From: Avena insularis
Lineage: Eukaryota > Streptophyta > Magnoliopsida > Poales > Poaceae
Length of the DNA stretch: 64,000 bases
Direction: 5' to 3'
Assembly (NCBI GenBank): GCA_023614405.1
Contig: CM042687.1
Coordinates: 69,670,992-69,734,991, forward strand
Part shown: piece after piece, positions 47,201 to 62,200 of the stretch
Position numbering within the stretch: position 1 is the first letter of the stretch
How the letters are laid out: each line of letters starts with the position of its first letter
Notes under the pieces: model-generated
The model's input: the letters and a program-made list of their open reading frames with translations, nothing else
Database searches by the model: none
What the model was told of the DNA's origin: nothing
Translations under genes and position numbers: made by a program

Positions 47201-50200
47201 ATGTTGCAGGAGGAAGTTTTCCTTTTTATGCATACGGAAAAGCCCTTTTCCATTTTCGGCATAAAAGCAGGGTCGTTTTGTGAAGTAACCACCAAAATGC
47301 CGTTTCAGAATGCTACCGTCCCATTTTCCTAAAATACTAGACCACCTTACATGGACTATCTCCCAACAGGGACATCTCAAACCTTTTCGTCCATCCCGGG
47401 TAAAAAGGACAAATGTCTGCCGAATCGGTAGGAAGTGGGTCCGGTTTGTACTACAGGTACATGATCTATCGCCCGTGATTTTTTGAAAAAATCATTTTTA
47501 GACTTACATAATATGTGGTTTCTTTAGAGATCCAATGCAAGTTCTAACGATGCTCGTCCCCTATCTTCATGCACACCGGTTCGACCATAGTTAGAAATTC
47601 AGATAATTCAAAACGGGCATAATAAATTCAAAAAAAACCTGAACAATGAAAATCCTTCGCGTGGTGTCATATTATGTTACATAGTTGAAAGGAAAAATAC
47701 CAGACTTGGTATATTGATCATGTTTCGAAAAAACCTTCACAAAATGACCTATCATGTTCGAGGTTTCATGGCTTTCGGTCCAAATGACCGATGTTATGTG
47801 CTGAATCACGGCATAGTTTGTGATGTTGTGCCCATATTATGCATGTGTGTGGACATTGGTATGGAGAACAATGTTGCAGGAGGAAGTTTTCCGTTTGTGC
47901 ATACGGAAAAGCCCTTTTCCATTTTCGGCATAAAAAGCAGGTCGTTTGTGAAGTAACCACCAAAATGCCGTTTCAGAATGCTACCGTCCCATTTTCTTAA
48001 AATAATATACCACCTTACATGGACTATCTCCCAGCAGGGACATCTCAAACCTTTTCGTCACTCCCGGGTAAAAAGGACAAATGTCTTAGAATCGGTAGGA
48101 AGTGGGTCCGGTTTGTACTCTGGTACATGATCTATCGCCGTGATTTTTGAAAAATCATTTTAGACTAGCAATATGTGGTTTCTTTAGAGATCAATGCAAG
48201 TTCTAACGATGCTCGTCCCTATCTTCATGCACACGGTTCGACCATAGTTAGAAATTGAGATAATTCAAAAGCGGGCATAATAAATTCAAAAAAAACCGAA
48301 CAATGAAAATCCTTGGCGTGGTGTCATATTATGTTACATAGTTGAAAGGAAAATACGGACTTGGTATATTGATCATGTTTGAAAAACCTTCACAAAATGA
48401 CCTATCATGTTCGAGGTTTCATGGCTTTCGGTCCAAATGACCGATGTTATGTCTGAATCACGGCATAGTTTGTGATGTTGTGCCCATATTATGCATGTGT
48501 GTGGACATTGGTATGGAGAACAATGTTGCGGGAGGAAGTTTTCCTTTTTATGCATACGGAAAAGCCCTTTTCCATTTTCCGGCATAAAAAGGTCGTTTTA
48601 TGAAGTAACCACCAAAATGCCGTTTCAGAATGCTACCGTCCCATTTTCCTAAAATACTAGACCACCTTACATGGACTATCTCCCAACAGGGACATCTCAA
48701 ACCTTTTCGTCCATCCCGGGTAAAAAGGACAAATGTCTGCCGAATCAGTAGGAAGTGGGTCGGTTTGTACTACGGTACATGATCTATCGCCGTGATTTTT
48801 GAAAAAATCATTTTAGACTCATAATATGTGGTTTCTTTAGAGATCAATGCAAGTTCTAACGATGCTCGTCCCTATCTTCATGCACCGGTTCGACCATAGT
48901 TAGAAATTCAGATAATTCAAAACGGGCATAATAAATTCAAAAAAATCCGAACAATGAAAATCCTTCGCGTGGTGTCATATTATGTTACATAGTTGAAAGG
49001 AAAAATACCAGACTTGGTATATTGATCATGTTTCGAAAAAACCTTCACAAAATGACCTATCATGTTCGAGGTTTCATGGCTTTCGGTCCAAATGACCGAT
49101 GTTATGTGCTGAATCACGGCATAGTTTGTGATGTTGTGCCCATATTATGCATGTGTGTGGACATTGGTATGGAGAACAATGTTGCGGGAGGAAGTTTTCC
49201 TTTTTATGCGGAAAAGCCCTTTTCCATTTTCCGGCGCAAAAAAGCGAATTCGTTTTGAAGTAACCACCAAAATGCCGTTTCAGAATGCTAGTCCCATTTT
49301 CCTAAAATACTAGACCACCTTACATGGACTATCTCCCAAGGGACATCTCAAACCTTTTCGTCCATCCGGGTAAAAGGACAAATGTCTGCCGAATCGGTAG
49401 GAAGTGGGTCCGGTTTGTACTACAGGTACATGATCTAACGCCCGTGATTTTTTAAAAAATCATTTTTAGACTCGCAATATGTGGTTTCTTTAGAGGTCAG
49501 TACAAGTTCTAACGATGCTCGTCCCCTATCTTCATGCACACGGTTCGACCATAGTTAGAAATTGAGATAATTCAAAGCGGGCATAATAAATTCAAAAAAA
49601 TCCGAACAATGAAAATCCTTGGCGTGGTGTCATATTATGTTACATAGTTGAAAGGAAAAATACCAGACTTGGTATATTGATCATGTTTGAAAAAACCTTC
49701 ACAAAATGACCTATCATGTTAGAGGTTTCATGGCTTCGGTCCAAATGACCGATGTTATGTGCTGAATCACGGCATAGTTTGTGATGTTGTGCCCATATTA
49801 TGCATGTGTGTGGACATTGGTATGGAGAACAATGTTGCGGGAGGAAGTTTTCCTTTTTGTACGGAAAAGCCCTTTTCCATTTTCCGGCGCAAAAAGCAGG
49901 TCGTTTTGAAGTAACCACCAAAATGCCGTTTCAGAATGCTAGTCCCATTTTCCTAAAATACTAGACCACCTTACATGGACTATCTCCCAGGGACATCTCA
50001 AACCTTTTCGTCCATCCGGGTAAAAAGGACAAATGTCTGCGAATCGGTAGGAAGTGGGTCGGTTTGTACTACGGTACATGATCTATCGCCGTGATTTTTG
50101 AAAAAATCATTTTAGACTCGCAATATGTGGTTTCTTTAGAGATCAATGCAAGTTCTAACGATGCTCGTCCCTATCTTCATGCACACGGTTCGACCATAGT

Positions 50201-53200
50201 TAGAAATTGAGATAATTCAAAGCGGGCATAATAAATTCAAAAAAATCGAACAATGAAAATCCTTGGCGTGGTGTCATATTATGTTACATAGTTGAAAGGA
50301 AAAATACCAGACTTGGTATATTGATCATGTTTGAAAAAACCTTCACAAAATGACCTATCATGTTCGAGGTTTCATGGCTTCGGTCCAAATGACCGATGTT
50401 ATGTGCTGAATCACGGCATAGTTTGTGATGTTGTGCCCATATTATGCATGTGTGTGGACATTGGTATGGAGAACAATGTTGCGGGAGGAAGTTTTCCTTT
50501 TTATGCATGGAAAAGCCCTTTTCCATTTTCGGCGCATAAAAAGCAGGTCGTTTTGTGAAGTAACCACCAAAATGCCGTTTCAGAATGCTACCGTCCATTT
50601 TCCTAAAATACTAGACCACCTTACATGGACTATCTCCCAACAGGGACATCTCAAACCTTTTCGTCCATCCGGGTAAAAGGACAAATGTCTGTAGAATCGG
50701 TAGGAAGTGGGTCCGGTTTGTACTACGGTACATGATCTATCGCCCGTGATTTTTGAAAAAATCATTTTAGACTACAATATGTGGTTTCTTTAGAGATCAA
50801 TGCAAGTTCTAACGATGCTCGTCCCTATCTTCATGCACACGGTTCGACCATAGTTAGAAATTGAGATAATTCAAAGCGGGCATAATAAATTCAAAAAATC
50901 CGAACAATGAAAATCCTTCGCGTGGTGTCATATTATGTTACATAGTTGAAAGGAAAAATACCAGACTTGGTATATTGATCATGTTTCGAAAAAACCTTCA
51001 CAAAATGACCTATCATGTTCGAGGTTTCATGGCTTTCGGTCCAAATGACCGATGTTATGTGCTGAATCACGGCATAGTTTGTGATGTTGTGCCCATATTA
51101 TGCATGTGTGTGGATATTGGTATGGAGAACAATGTTGCAGGAGGAAGTTTTCCTTTTTGTCGCACGGAAAAGCCCTTTTCCATTTTCCGAGCGCAAAAAA
51201 CAGGTCGTTTTGTGAAGTAACCACCAAAATGCCGTTTCAGAATGCTACCGTCCCATTTTCCTAAAATACTAGACCACCTTACATGGACTATCTCCCAACA
51301 GGGACATCTCAAACCTTTTCGTCCATCCCGGGTAAAAAGGACAAATGTCTGCCGAATCGGTAGGAAGTGGGTCCGGTTTGTACGACAGGTACATGATCTA
51401 TCGGCCGTGATTTTTTGAAAAAATCATTTTTAGACTCGCAATATGTGGTTTCTTTAGAGATCCAATGCAAGTTCTAACCATGCTCGTCCACTTTCTTCAT
51501 GCACACCGGTTCGACCATAGTTAGAAATTCAGATAATTCAAAACGGGCATAATAAATTCAAAAAAAACCCGAACAATGAAAATCCTTCGCGTGGTGTCAT
51601 ATTATGTTACATAGTTGAAAGGAAAAATACCAGACTTGGTATATTGATCATGTTTCGAAAAACATTCACAAAATGACCTATTATGTTCGAGGTTTCATGG
51701 CTTTCGGTCCAAATGACCGATGCTATGTGCTGAATCACAGCATAGTTTGTGATGTTGTGCCCATATTATGCATGTGTGTGGACATTGGTATGGAGAACAA
51801 TGTTGCAGGAGGAAGTTTTCCTTTTTATGCATCGGAAAAGCCCTTTTCCATTTTCGGCGCAAAAAGCGAATTCGTTTTGTGAAGTAACCACCAAAATGCC
51901 GTTTCAGAATGCTACCGTCCCATTTTCCTAAAATACTAGACCACCTTACATGGACTATCTCCCAACAGGGACATCTCAAACCTTTTCGTCCATCCGGGTA
52001 AAAGGACAAATGTCTGTAGAATCGGTAGGAAGTGGGTCGGTTTGTACTACAATTACATGATCTATCGCCCGTGATTTTTGAAAAATCATTTTAGACTCAT
52101 AATATGTGGTTTCTTTAGAGATCAATGCAAGTTCTAACGATGCTCGTCCCTATCTTCATGCACACGGTTCGACCATAGTTAGAAATTGAGATAATTCAAA
52201 GCGGGCATAATAAATTCAAAAAATCCGAACAATGAAAATCCTTGGCGTGGTGTCATATTATGTTACATAGTTGAAAGTAAAAATACCAGACTTGGTATAT
52301 TGATCATGTTTCGAAAAAACCTTCACAAAATGACCTATCATGTTCGAGGTTTAATGGCTTTCGGTCCAAATGACCGATGTTATGTGTTGAATCACGGCAT
52401 AGTTTGTGATGTTGTGCCCATATTATGCATGTGTGTGGACATTGGTATGGAGAACAATGTTGCAGGAGGAAGTTTTCCTTTTTATGCATGCGGAAAAGCC
52501 CTTTTCCATTTTCCGAGCGCAAAAAACGGGTCGTTTTGTGAAGTAACCACCAAAATACCGTTTCAGAATGCTACTGTCCCATTTTCCTAAAATACTAGAT
52601 CACCTTGCATGGACTATCTCCCAATAGGGACATCTCAAACCTTTTCGTCCATCCCGGGTAAAAAGGACAAATGTCTGTCGAATCGGTAGGAAGTGGGTCC
52701 GGTTTGTACTACAGGTACATGATCTATCGTAGTGATTTTTGAAAAAATCATTTTAGACTACAATATGTGGTTTCTTTAGAGATCCAATGCAAGTTCTAAC
52801 GATGCTCGTCCCCTATCTTCATGCACACCGGTTCGACCATAGTTAGAAATTCAGATAATTCAAAACGGGCATAATAAATTCAAAAAAAAAACCGAACAAT
52901 GAAAATCCTTCGCGTGGTGTCATATTATGTTACATAGTTGAAAGGAAAAATACCAGACTTGGTATATTGATCATGTTTCGAAAAAACCTTCACAAAATGA
53001 CCTATCATGTTCGAGGTTTCATGGCTCTCGGTCCAAATGACCGATGTTATGTGCTGAATCACGGCTTAGTTTGTGATGTTGTGCCCATATTATGCATGTG
53101 TGTGTACATTGGTATGGAGAACAATGTTGCAGGAGGAAGTTTTCCTTTTTGTCGCACGGAAAAGCCCTTTTCCATTTTCGGCCAAAAAGCGGTCGTTTTG

Positions 53201-56200
53201 TGAAGTAACCCCCAAAATGCCGTTTCAGAATGCTACCGTCCCATTTTCCTAAAATACTAGACCACCTTACATGGACTATCTCCCAACAGGGACATCTCAA
53301 ACCTTTTCGTCCATCCCGGGTAAAAAGGACAAATGTCTGCCGAATCGGTAGGAAGTGGGTCCGGTTTCTACTACAGGTACATGATCTATCGCTCGTGATT
53401 TTTTGAAAAAATCATTTTTAGACTCGCAATATGTGGTTTCTTTAGAGATCCAATGCAAGTTCTAACGATGCTCGTCCCCTATCTTCATGCACACCGGTTC
53501 GACCATAGTTAGAAATTGAGATAATTCAAAGCAGGCATAATAAATTCAAAAAAATCCGAACAATGAAAATCCTTGGCGTGGTGTCATATTATGTTACATA
53601 GTTGAAAGGAAAAATACCAGACTTGGTATATTGATCATGTTTGAAAAAACCTTCACAAAATGACCTATCATGTTCGAGGTTTCATGGCTTCGGTCCAAAT
53701 GACCGATGTTATGTCTGAATCACGGCATAGTTTGTGATGTTGTGCCCATATTATGCATGTGTGTGGACATTGGTATGGAGAACAATGTTGCAGGAGGAAG
53801 TTTTCCTTTTTATGCATACGGAAAAGCCCTTTTCCATTTTCGGCGCATAAAAGCATTCGTTTTAATGAAGTAACCACCAAAATGCCGTTTCAGAATGCTA
53901 CCGTCCCATTTTCCTAAAATACTAGACCACCTTACATGGACTATCTCCCAACAGGGACATCTCAAACCTTTTCGTCCATCCGGGTAAAAGGACAAATGTC
54001 TGCGAATCGGTAGGAAGTGGGTCGGTTTGTACTACGGTACATGATCTATCGCCCGTGATTTTTGAAAAAATCATTTTAGACTTCATAATATGTGGTTTCT
54101 TTAGAGATCAATGCAAGTTCTAACGATGCTCGTCCCTATCTTCATGCACACGGTTCGACCATAGTTAGAAATTCAGATAATTCAAAGCAGGCATAATAAA
54201 TTCAAAAAATCCGAACAATGAAAATCCTTGGCGTGGTGTCATATTATGTTACATAGTTGAAAGGAAAAATACCAGACTTGGTATATTGATCATGTTTGAA
54301 AAAACCTTCACAAAATGACCTATCATGTTCGAGGTTTCATGGCTTTCGGTCCAAATGACCGATGTTATGTGCTTGAATCACGGCATAGTTTGTGATGTTG
54401 TGCCCATATTATGCATGTGTGTGGACATTGGTATGGAGAACAATGTTGCGGGAGGAAGTTTTCCTTTTATGCATACGGAAAAGCCCTTTTCCATTTTCCG
54501 GCGCAAAAAAGCAGGTTCGTTTTGTGAAGTAACCACCAAAATGCCGTTTCAGAATGCTACCGTCCCATTTTCCTAAAATACTAGACCACCTTACATGGAC
54601 TATCTCCCAGGGACATCTCAAACCTTTTCGTCCATCCGGGTAAAAGGACAAATGTCTGTAGAATCGGTAGGAAGTGGGTCGGTTTGTACTACGGTACATG
54701 ATCTATCGCCGTGATTTTTGAAAAAATCATTTTAGACTACGCAATATGTGGTTTCTTTAGAGATCAATGCAAGTTCTAACGATGCTCGTCCCTATCTTCA
54801 TGCACACGGTTCGACCATAGTTAGAAATTGAGATAATTCAAAGCGGGCATAATAAATTCAAAAAAATCCGAACAATGAAAATCCTTGGCGTGGTGTCATA
54901 TTATGTTACATAGTTGAAAGGAAAAATACCAGACTTGGTATATTGATCATGTTTGAAAAACCTTCACAAAATGACCTATCATGTTCGAGGTTTCATGGCT
55001 TTCGGTCCAAATGACCGATGTTATGTCTTGAATCACGGCATAGTTTGTGATGTTGTGCCCATATTATGCATGTGTGTGGACATTGGTATGGAGAACAATG
55101 TTGCAGGAGGAAGTTTTCCTTTTGTATGCGGAAAAGCCCTTTTCCATTTTCCGGCGCAAAAGCAGGGTCGTTTTGTGAAGTAACCACCAAAATGCCGTTT
55201 CAGAATGCTACCGTCCCATTTTCCTAAAATACTAGACCACCTTACATGGACTATCTCCCACAGGGACATCTCAAACCTTTTCGTCCATCCGGGTAAAAAG
55301 GACAAATGTCTAGAATCGGTAGGAAGTGGGTCCGGTTTGTACTACGGTACATGATCTATCGCCGTGATTTTTGAAAAATCATTTTAGACTATAATATGTG
55401 GTTTCTTTAGAGATCAATGCAAGTTCTAACGATGCTCGTCCCTATCTTCATGCACACGGTTCGACCATAGTTAGAAATTGAGATAATTCAAAGCGGGCAT
55501 AATAAATTCAAAAAAATCCGAACAATGAAAATCCTTGGCGTGGTGTCATATTATGTTACATAGTTGAAAGGAAAAATACCAGACTTGGTATATTGATCAT
55601 GTTTGAAAAAACCTTCACAAAATGACCTATCATGTTCGAGGTTTCATGGCTTCGGTCCAAATGACCGATGTTATGTGCTGAATCACGGCATAGTTTGTGA
55701 TGTTGTGCCCATATTATGCATGTGTGTGGACATTGGTATGGAGAACAATGTTGCGGGAGGAAGTTTTCCTTTTATGCATACGGAAAAGCCCTTTTCCATT
55801 TTCGGCGCCAAAAAAGGGTCGTTTAATGAAGTAACCACCAAAATGCCGTTTCAGAATGCTAGTCCCATTTTCCTAAAATACTAGACCACCTTACATGGAC
55901 TATCTCCCAAGGGACATCTCAAACCTTTTCGTCCATCCGGGTAAAAAGGACAAATGTCTGTAGAATCGGTAGGAAGTGGGTCGGTTTGTACGACAGGTAC
56001 ATGATCTATCGGCCGTGATTTTTTGAAAAAATCATTTTTAGACTCGCAATATGTGGTTTCTTTAGAGATCCAATGCAAGTTCTAACAATGCTCGTCCACT
56101 ATCTTCATGCACACCGGTTCGACCATAGTTAGAAATTCAGATAATTCAAAACGGGCATAATAAATTCAAAAAAAACCCGAACAATGAAAATCCTTCGCGT

Positions 56201-59200
56201 GGTGTCATATTATGTTACATAGTTGAAAGGAAAAATACCAGACTTGGTATATTGATCATGTTTCGAAAAAACCTTCACAAAATGACCTATCATGTTCGAG
56301 GTTTCATGGCTTTCGGTCCAAATGACCGATGTTATGTGCTGAATCACGGCATAGTTTGTGATGTTGTGCCCATATTACTCATGTGTGTGGATATTGGTAT
56401 GGAGAACAATGTTGCAGGAGGTAGTATTCCTTTTTGTCGTACGGAAAAGCCCTTTTCCATTTTCCGAGCGCAAAAAACAGGTCGTTTTGTGAAGTAACCA
56501 CCAAAATGCCGTTTCAGAATGCTACCGTCCCATTTTCCTAAAATACTAGACCACCTTACATGGACTATCTCCCAACAGGGACATCTCAAACCTTTTCGTC
56601 CATCCCGGGTAAAAAGGACAAATGTCTGCCGAATCGGCGGGAAGTGGGTCCGGTTTGTACTACAGGTACATGATCTATCGCCCGTGATTTTTTGAAAAAA
56701 TCATTTTTAGACTCGCAATATGTGGTTTCTTTAGAGATCAATGCAAGTTCTAACGATGCTCGTCCCTATCTTCATGCACACGGTTCGACCATAGTTAGAA
56801 ATTGAGATAATTCAAAGCGGGCATAATAAATTCAAAAAAATCCGAACAATGAAAATCCTTGGCGTGGTGTCATATTATGTTACATAGTTGAAAGGAAAAT
56901 ACCAGACTTGGTATATTGATCATGTTTGAAAAAACCTTCACAAAATGACCTATCATGTTAGAGGTTTCATGGCTTCGGTCCAAATGACCGATGTTATGTC
57001 TTGAATCACGGCATAGTTTGTGATGTTGTGCCCATATTATGCATGTGTGTGGACATTGGTATGGAGAACAATGTTGCGGGAGGAAGTTTTCCTTTTTGTA
57101 TGCGGAAAAGCCCTTTTCCATTTTCGGCGCAAAAAAGCGAATCGTTTAATGAAGTAACCACCAAAATGCCGTTTCAGAATGCTACCGTCCCATTTTCTTA
57201 AAATACTAGACCACCTTACATGGACTATCTCCCAGCAGGGACATCTCAAACCTTTTCGTCCATCCCGGGTAAAAAGGACAAATGTCTGCTGAATCGGTAG
57301 GAAGTGGGTCGGTTTGTACTCTGGTACATGATCTATCGCCCGTGATTTTTGAAAAATCATTTTAGACTCGCAATATGTGGTTTCTTTAGAGATCCAATGC
57401 AAGTTCTAACGATGCTCGTCCCTATCTTCATGCACACGGTTCGACCATAGTTAGAAATTGAGATAATTCAAAAGCATAATAAATTCAAAAAATCCGAACA
57501 ATGAAAATCCTTGGCGTGGTGTCATATTATGTTACATAGTTGAAAGGAAAAATACCAGACTTGGTATATTGATCATGTTTGAAAAACCTTCACAAAATGA
57601 CCTATCATGTTCGAGGTTTCATGGCTTTCGGTCCAAATGACCGATGTTATGTGCTGAATCACGGCATAGTTTATGATGTTGTGCCCATATTATGCATGTG
57701 TGTGGACATTGGTATGGAGAACAATGTTGCGGAGGAAGTTTTCCTTTTTATGCATACGGAAAAGCCCTTTTCCATTTTCCGGCCAAAAAAGCGAATTAGA
57801 TTTGTGAAGTAACCACCAAAATGCCGTTTCAGAATGCTACGTCCCATTTTCCTAAAATACTAGACCACCTTACATGGACTATCTCCCAACAGGGACATCT
57901 CAAACCTTTTCGTCCATCCGGGTAAAAGGACAAATGTCTGCTAGAATCGGTAGGAAGTGGGTCGGTTTGTACTCTGGTACATGATCTATCGCCCGTGATT
58001 TTTGAAAAATCATTTTTAGACTAGCAATATGTGGTTTCTTTAGAGATCCAATGCAAGTTCTAACGATGCTCGTCCCCTATCTTCATGCACACGGTTCGAC
58101 CATAGTTAGAAATTGAGATAATTCAAAACGGGCATAATAAATTCAAAAAAAATCCGAACAATGAAAATCCTTCGCGTGGTGTCATATTATGTTACATAGT
58201 TTAAAGGAAAAATACCAGACTTGGTATATTGATCATGTTTGAAAAAACCTTCACAAAATGACCTATCATGTTCGAGGTTTCATGGGTTTCGGTCCAACTG
58301 ACCGATGTTATGTGCTGAATCACGGCATAGTTTGTGATGTTGTTCCCATATTATGCATGTGTGTGGACATTGGTATGGAGAACAATGTTGCGGGAGGAAG
58401 TTTTCCTTTTTGCATGCGGAAAAGCCCTTTTCCATTTCCGGCGCAAAAAAGCGAATCGTTTGTGAAGTAACCACCAAAATGCCGTTTCAGAATGCTACCG
58501 TCCATTTTCCTAAAATACTAGACCACCTTACATGGACTATCTCCCAGCAGGACATCTCAAACCTTTTCGTCCATCCGGGTAAAAAGGACAAATGTCTGCA
58601 GAATCGGTAGGAAGTGGGTCGGTTTGTACTACAATTACATGATCTATCGCGTGATTTTTGAAAAAATCATTTTAGACTATAATATGTGGTTTCTTTAGAG
58701 ATCAATGCAAGTTCTAACGATGCTCGTCCCCTATCTTCATGCACACGGTTCGACCATAGTTAGAAATTGAGATAATTCAAAGCGGGCATAATAAATTCAA
58801 AAAAATCCGAACAATGAAAATCCTTGGCGTGGTGTCATATTATGTTACATAGTTGAAAGGAAAATACCAGACTTGGTATATTGATCATGTTTGAAAAAAC
58901 CTTCACAAAATGACCTATCATGTTCGAGGTTTCATGGCTTCGGTCCAAATGACCGATGTTATGTGCTGAATCACGGCATAGTTTGTGATGTTGTGCCCAT
59001 ATTATGCATGTGTGTGGACATTGGTATGGAGAACAATGTTGCGGAGGAAGTTTTCCTTTTTATGCGCGGAAAAGCCCTTTTCCATTTTCGGCGCAAAAAG
59101 CAGGGTCGTTTTGTGAAGTAACCACCAAAATGCCGTTTCAGAATGCTACCGTCCCATTTTCCTAAAATACTAGACCACCTTACATGGACTATCTCCCAAC

Positions 59201-62200
59201 AGGGACATCTCAAACCTTTTCGTCCATCCGGGTAAAAGGACAAATGTCTGTAGAATCGGTAGGAAGTGGGTCGGTTTGTACTACGGTACATGATCTATCG
59301 CCGTGATTTTTGAAAAAATCATTTTTAGACTTCAATATGTGGTTTCTTTAGAGATCAATGCAAGTTCTAACGATGCTCGTCCCTATCTTCATGCACACCG
59401 GTTCGACCATAGTTAGAAATTAGGATAATTCAAAGCGGGCATAATAAATTCAAAAAAATCCGAACAATGAAAATCCTTGGCGTGGTGTCATATTATGTTA
59501 CATAGTTGAAAGGAAAAATACCAGACTTGGTATATTGATCATGTTTGAAAAACCTTCACAAAATGACCTATCATGTTCGAGGTTTCATGGCTTTCGGTCC
59601 AAATGACCGATGTTATGTCTTGAATCACGGCATAGTTTGTGATGTTGTGCCCATATTATGCATGTGTGTGGACATTGGTATGGAGAACAATGTTGCGGAG
59701 GAAGTTTTCCTTTTGTACGGAAAAGCCCTTTTCCATTTTCGGCGCAAAAGCAGGTCGTTTTGTGAAGTAACCACCAAAATGCCGTTTCAGAATGCTACCG
59801 TCCCATTTTCCTAAAATACTAGACCACCTTACATGGACTATCTCCCAACGGACATCTCAAACCTTTTCGTCCATCCGGGTAAAAGGACAAATGTCTGTAG
59901 AATCGGTAGGAAGTGGGTCGGTTTGTACTACGGTACATGATCTATCGCCGTGATTTTTGAAAAAATCATTTTAGACTACATAATATGTGGTTTCTTTAGA
60001 GATCAATGCAAGTTCTAACGATGCTCGTCCCTATCTTCATGCACGGTTCGACCATAGTTAGAAATTCAGATAATTCAAAAGCATAATAAATTCAAAAAAA
60101 TCCGAACAATGAAAATCCTTCGTGGTGTCATATTATGTTACATAGTTGAAAGGAAAAATACCAGACTTGGTATATTGATCATGTTTGAAAAACCTTCACA
60201 AAATGACCTATCATGTTAGGTTTCATGGCTTTCGGTCCAAATGACCGATGTTATGTGCTGAATCACGGCATAGTTTGTGATGTTGTGCCCATATTATGCA
60301 TGTGTGTGGACATTGGTATGGAGAACAATGTTGCGGGAGGAAGTTTTCCTTTTTTGTACGGAAAAGCCCTTTTCCATTTTCGGCAAAAAGCATTCGTTTG
60401 TGAAGTAACCACCAAAATGCCGTTTCAGAATGCTACCGTCCCATTTTCCTAAAATACTAGACCACCTTACATGGACTATCTCCCAGCAGGACATCTCAAA
60501 CCTTTTCGTCCATCCGGGTAAAAGGACAAATGTCTGTAGAATCGGTAGGAAGTGGGTCGGTTTGTACTACGGTACATGATCTATCGCCCGTGATTTTTGA
60601 AAAATCATTTTAGACTTCGCAATATGTGGTTTCTTTAGAGATCAATGCAAGTTCTAACGATGCTCGTCCCTATCTTCATGCACCGGTTCGACCATAGTTA
60701 GAAATTGAGATAATTCAAAGCGGGCATAATAAATTCAAAAAATCCGAACAATGAAAATCCTTGGCGTGGTGTCATATTATGTTACATAGTTGAAAGGAAA
60801 AATACCAGACTTGGTATATTGATCATGTTTGAAAAAACCTTCACAAAATGACCTATCATGTTCGAGGTTTCATGGCTTCGGTCCAAATGACCCGATGTTA
60901 TGTCTGAATCACGGCATAGTTTGTGATGTTGTGCCCATATTATGCATGTGTGTGGACATTGGTATGGAGAACAATGTTGCGGGAGGAAGTTTTCCTTTTT
61001 ATGCATGGAAAAGCCCTTTTCCATTTTCGGCGCAAAAAAGCGAATTCGATTTTGTGAAGTAACCACCAAAATGCCGTTTCAGAATGCTACCGTCCCATTT
61101 TCCTAAAATACTAGACCACCTTACATGGACTATCTCCCAAGGGACATCTCAAACCTTTTCGTCCATCCGGGTAAAAAGGACAAATGTCTGTAGAATCGGT
61201 AGGAAGTGGGTCGGTTTGTACTACGGTACATGATCTATCGCCCGTGATTTTTTGAAAAATCATTTTAGACTACAATATGTGGTTTCTTTAGAGATCAATG
61301 CAAGTTCTAACGATGCTCGTCCCTATCTTCATGCACGGTTCGACCATAGTTAGAAATTGAGATAATTCAAAGCAGGCATAATAAATTCAAAAAAATCCGA
61401 ACAATGAAAATCCTTGGCGTGGTGTCATATTATGTTACATAGTTGAAAGGAAAAATACCAGACTTGGTATATTGATCATGTTTCAAAAAACCTTCACAAA
61501 ATGACCTATCATGTTCGAGGTTTCATGGCTTCGGTCAAATGACCGATGTTATGTGCTGAATCACGGCATAGTTTGTGATGTTGTGCCCATATTATGCATG
61601 TGTGTGGACATTGGTATGGAGAACAATGTTGCGGGAGGAAGTTTTCCTTTTATGCATACGGAAAAGCCCTTTTCCATTTTCGGCGCAAAAAAGCGTCGTT
61701 TTGTGAAGTAACCACCAAAATGCCGTTTCAGAATGCTACCGTCCCATTTTCCTAAAATACTAGACCACCTTACATGGACTATCTCCCAAGGACATCTCAA
61801 ACCTTTTCGTCCATCCGGGTAAAAGGACAAATGTCTGTAGAATCGGTAGGAAGTGGGTCGGTTTGTACTACGGTACATGATCTATCGCCGTGATTTTTGA
61901 AAAAATCATTTTAGACTACAATATGTGGTTTCTTTAGAGATCCAATGCAAGTTCTAACGATGCTCGTCCCTATCTTCATGCACACGGTTCGACCATAGTT
62001 AGAAATTGAGATAATTCAAAAGCATAATAAATTCAAAAAAATCCGAACAATGAAAATCCTTGGCGTGGTGTCATATTATGTTACATAGTTGAAAGGAAAA
62101 ATACCAGACTTGGTATATTGATCATGTTTGAAAAACCTTCACAAAATGACCTATCATGTTGAGGTTTCATGGCTTTCGGTCCAAATGACCGATGTTATGT

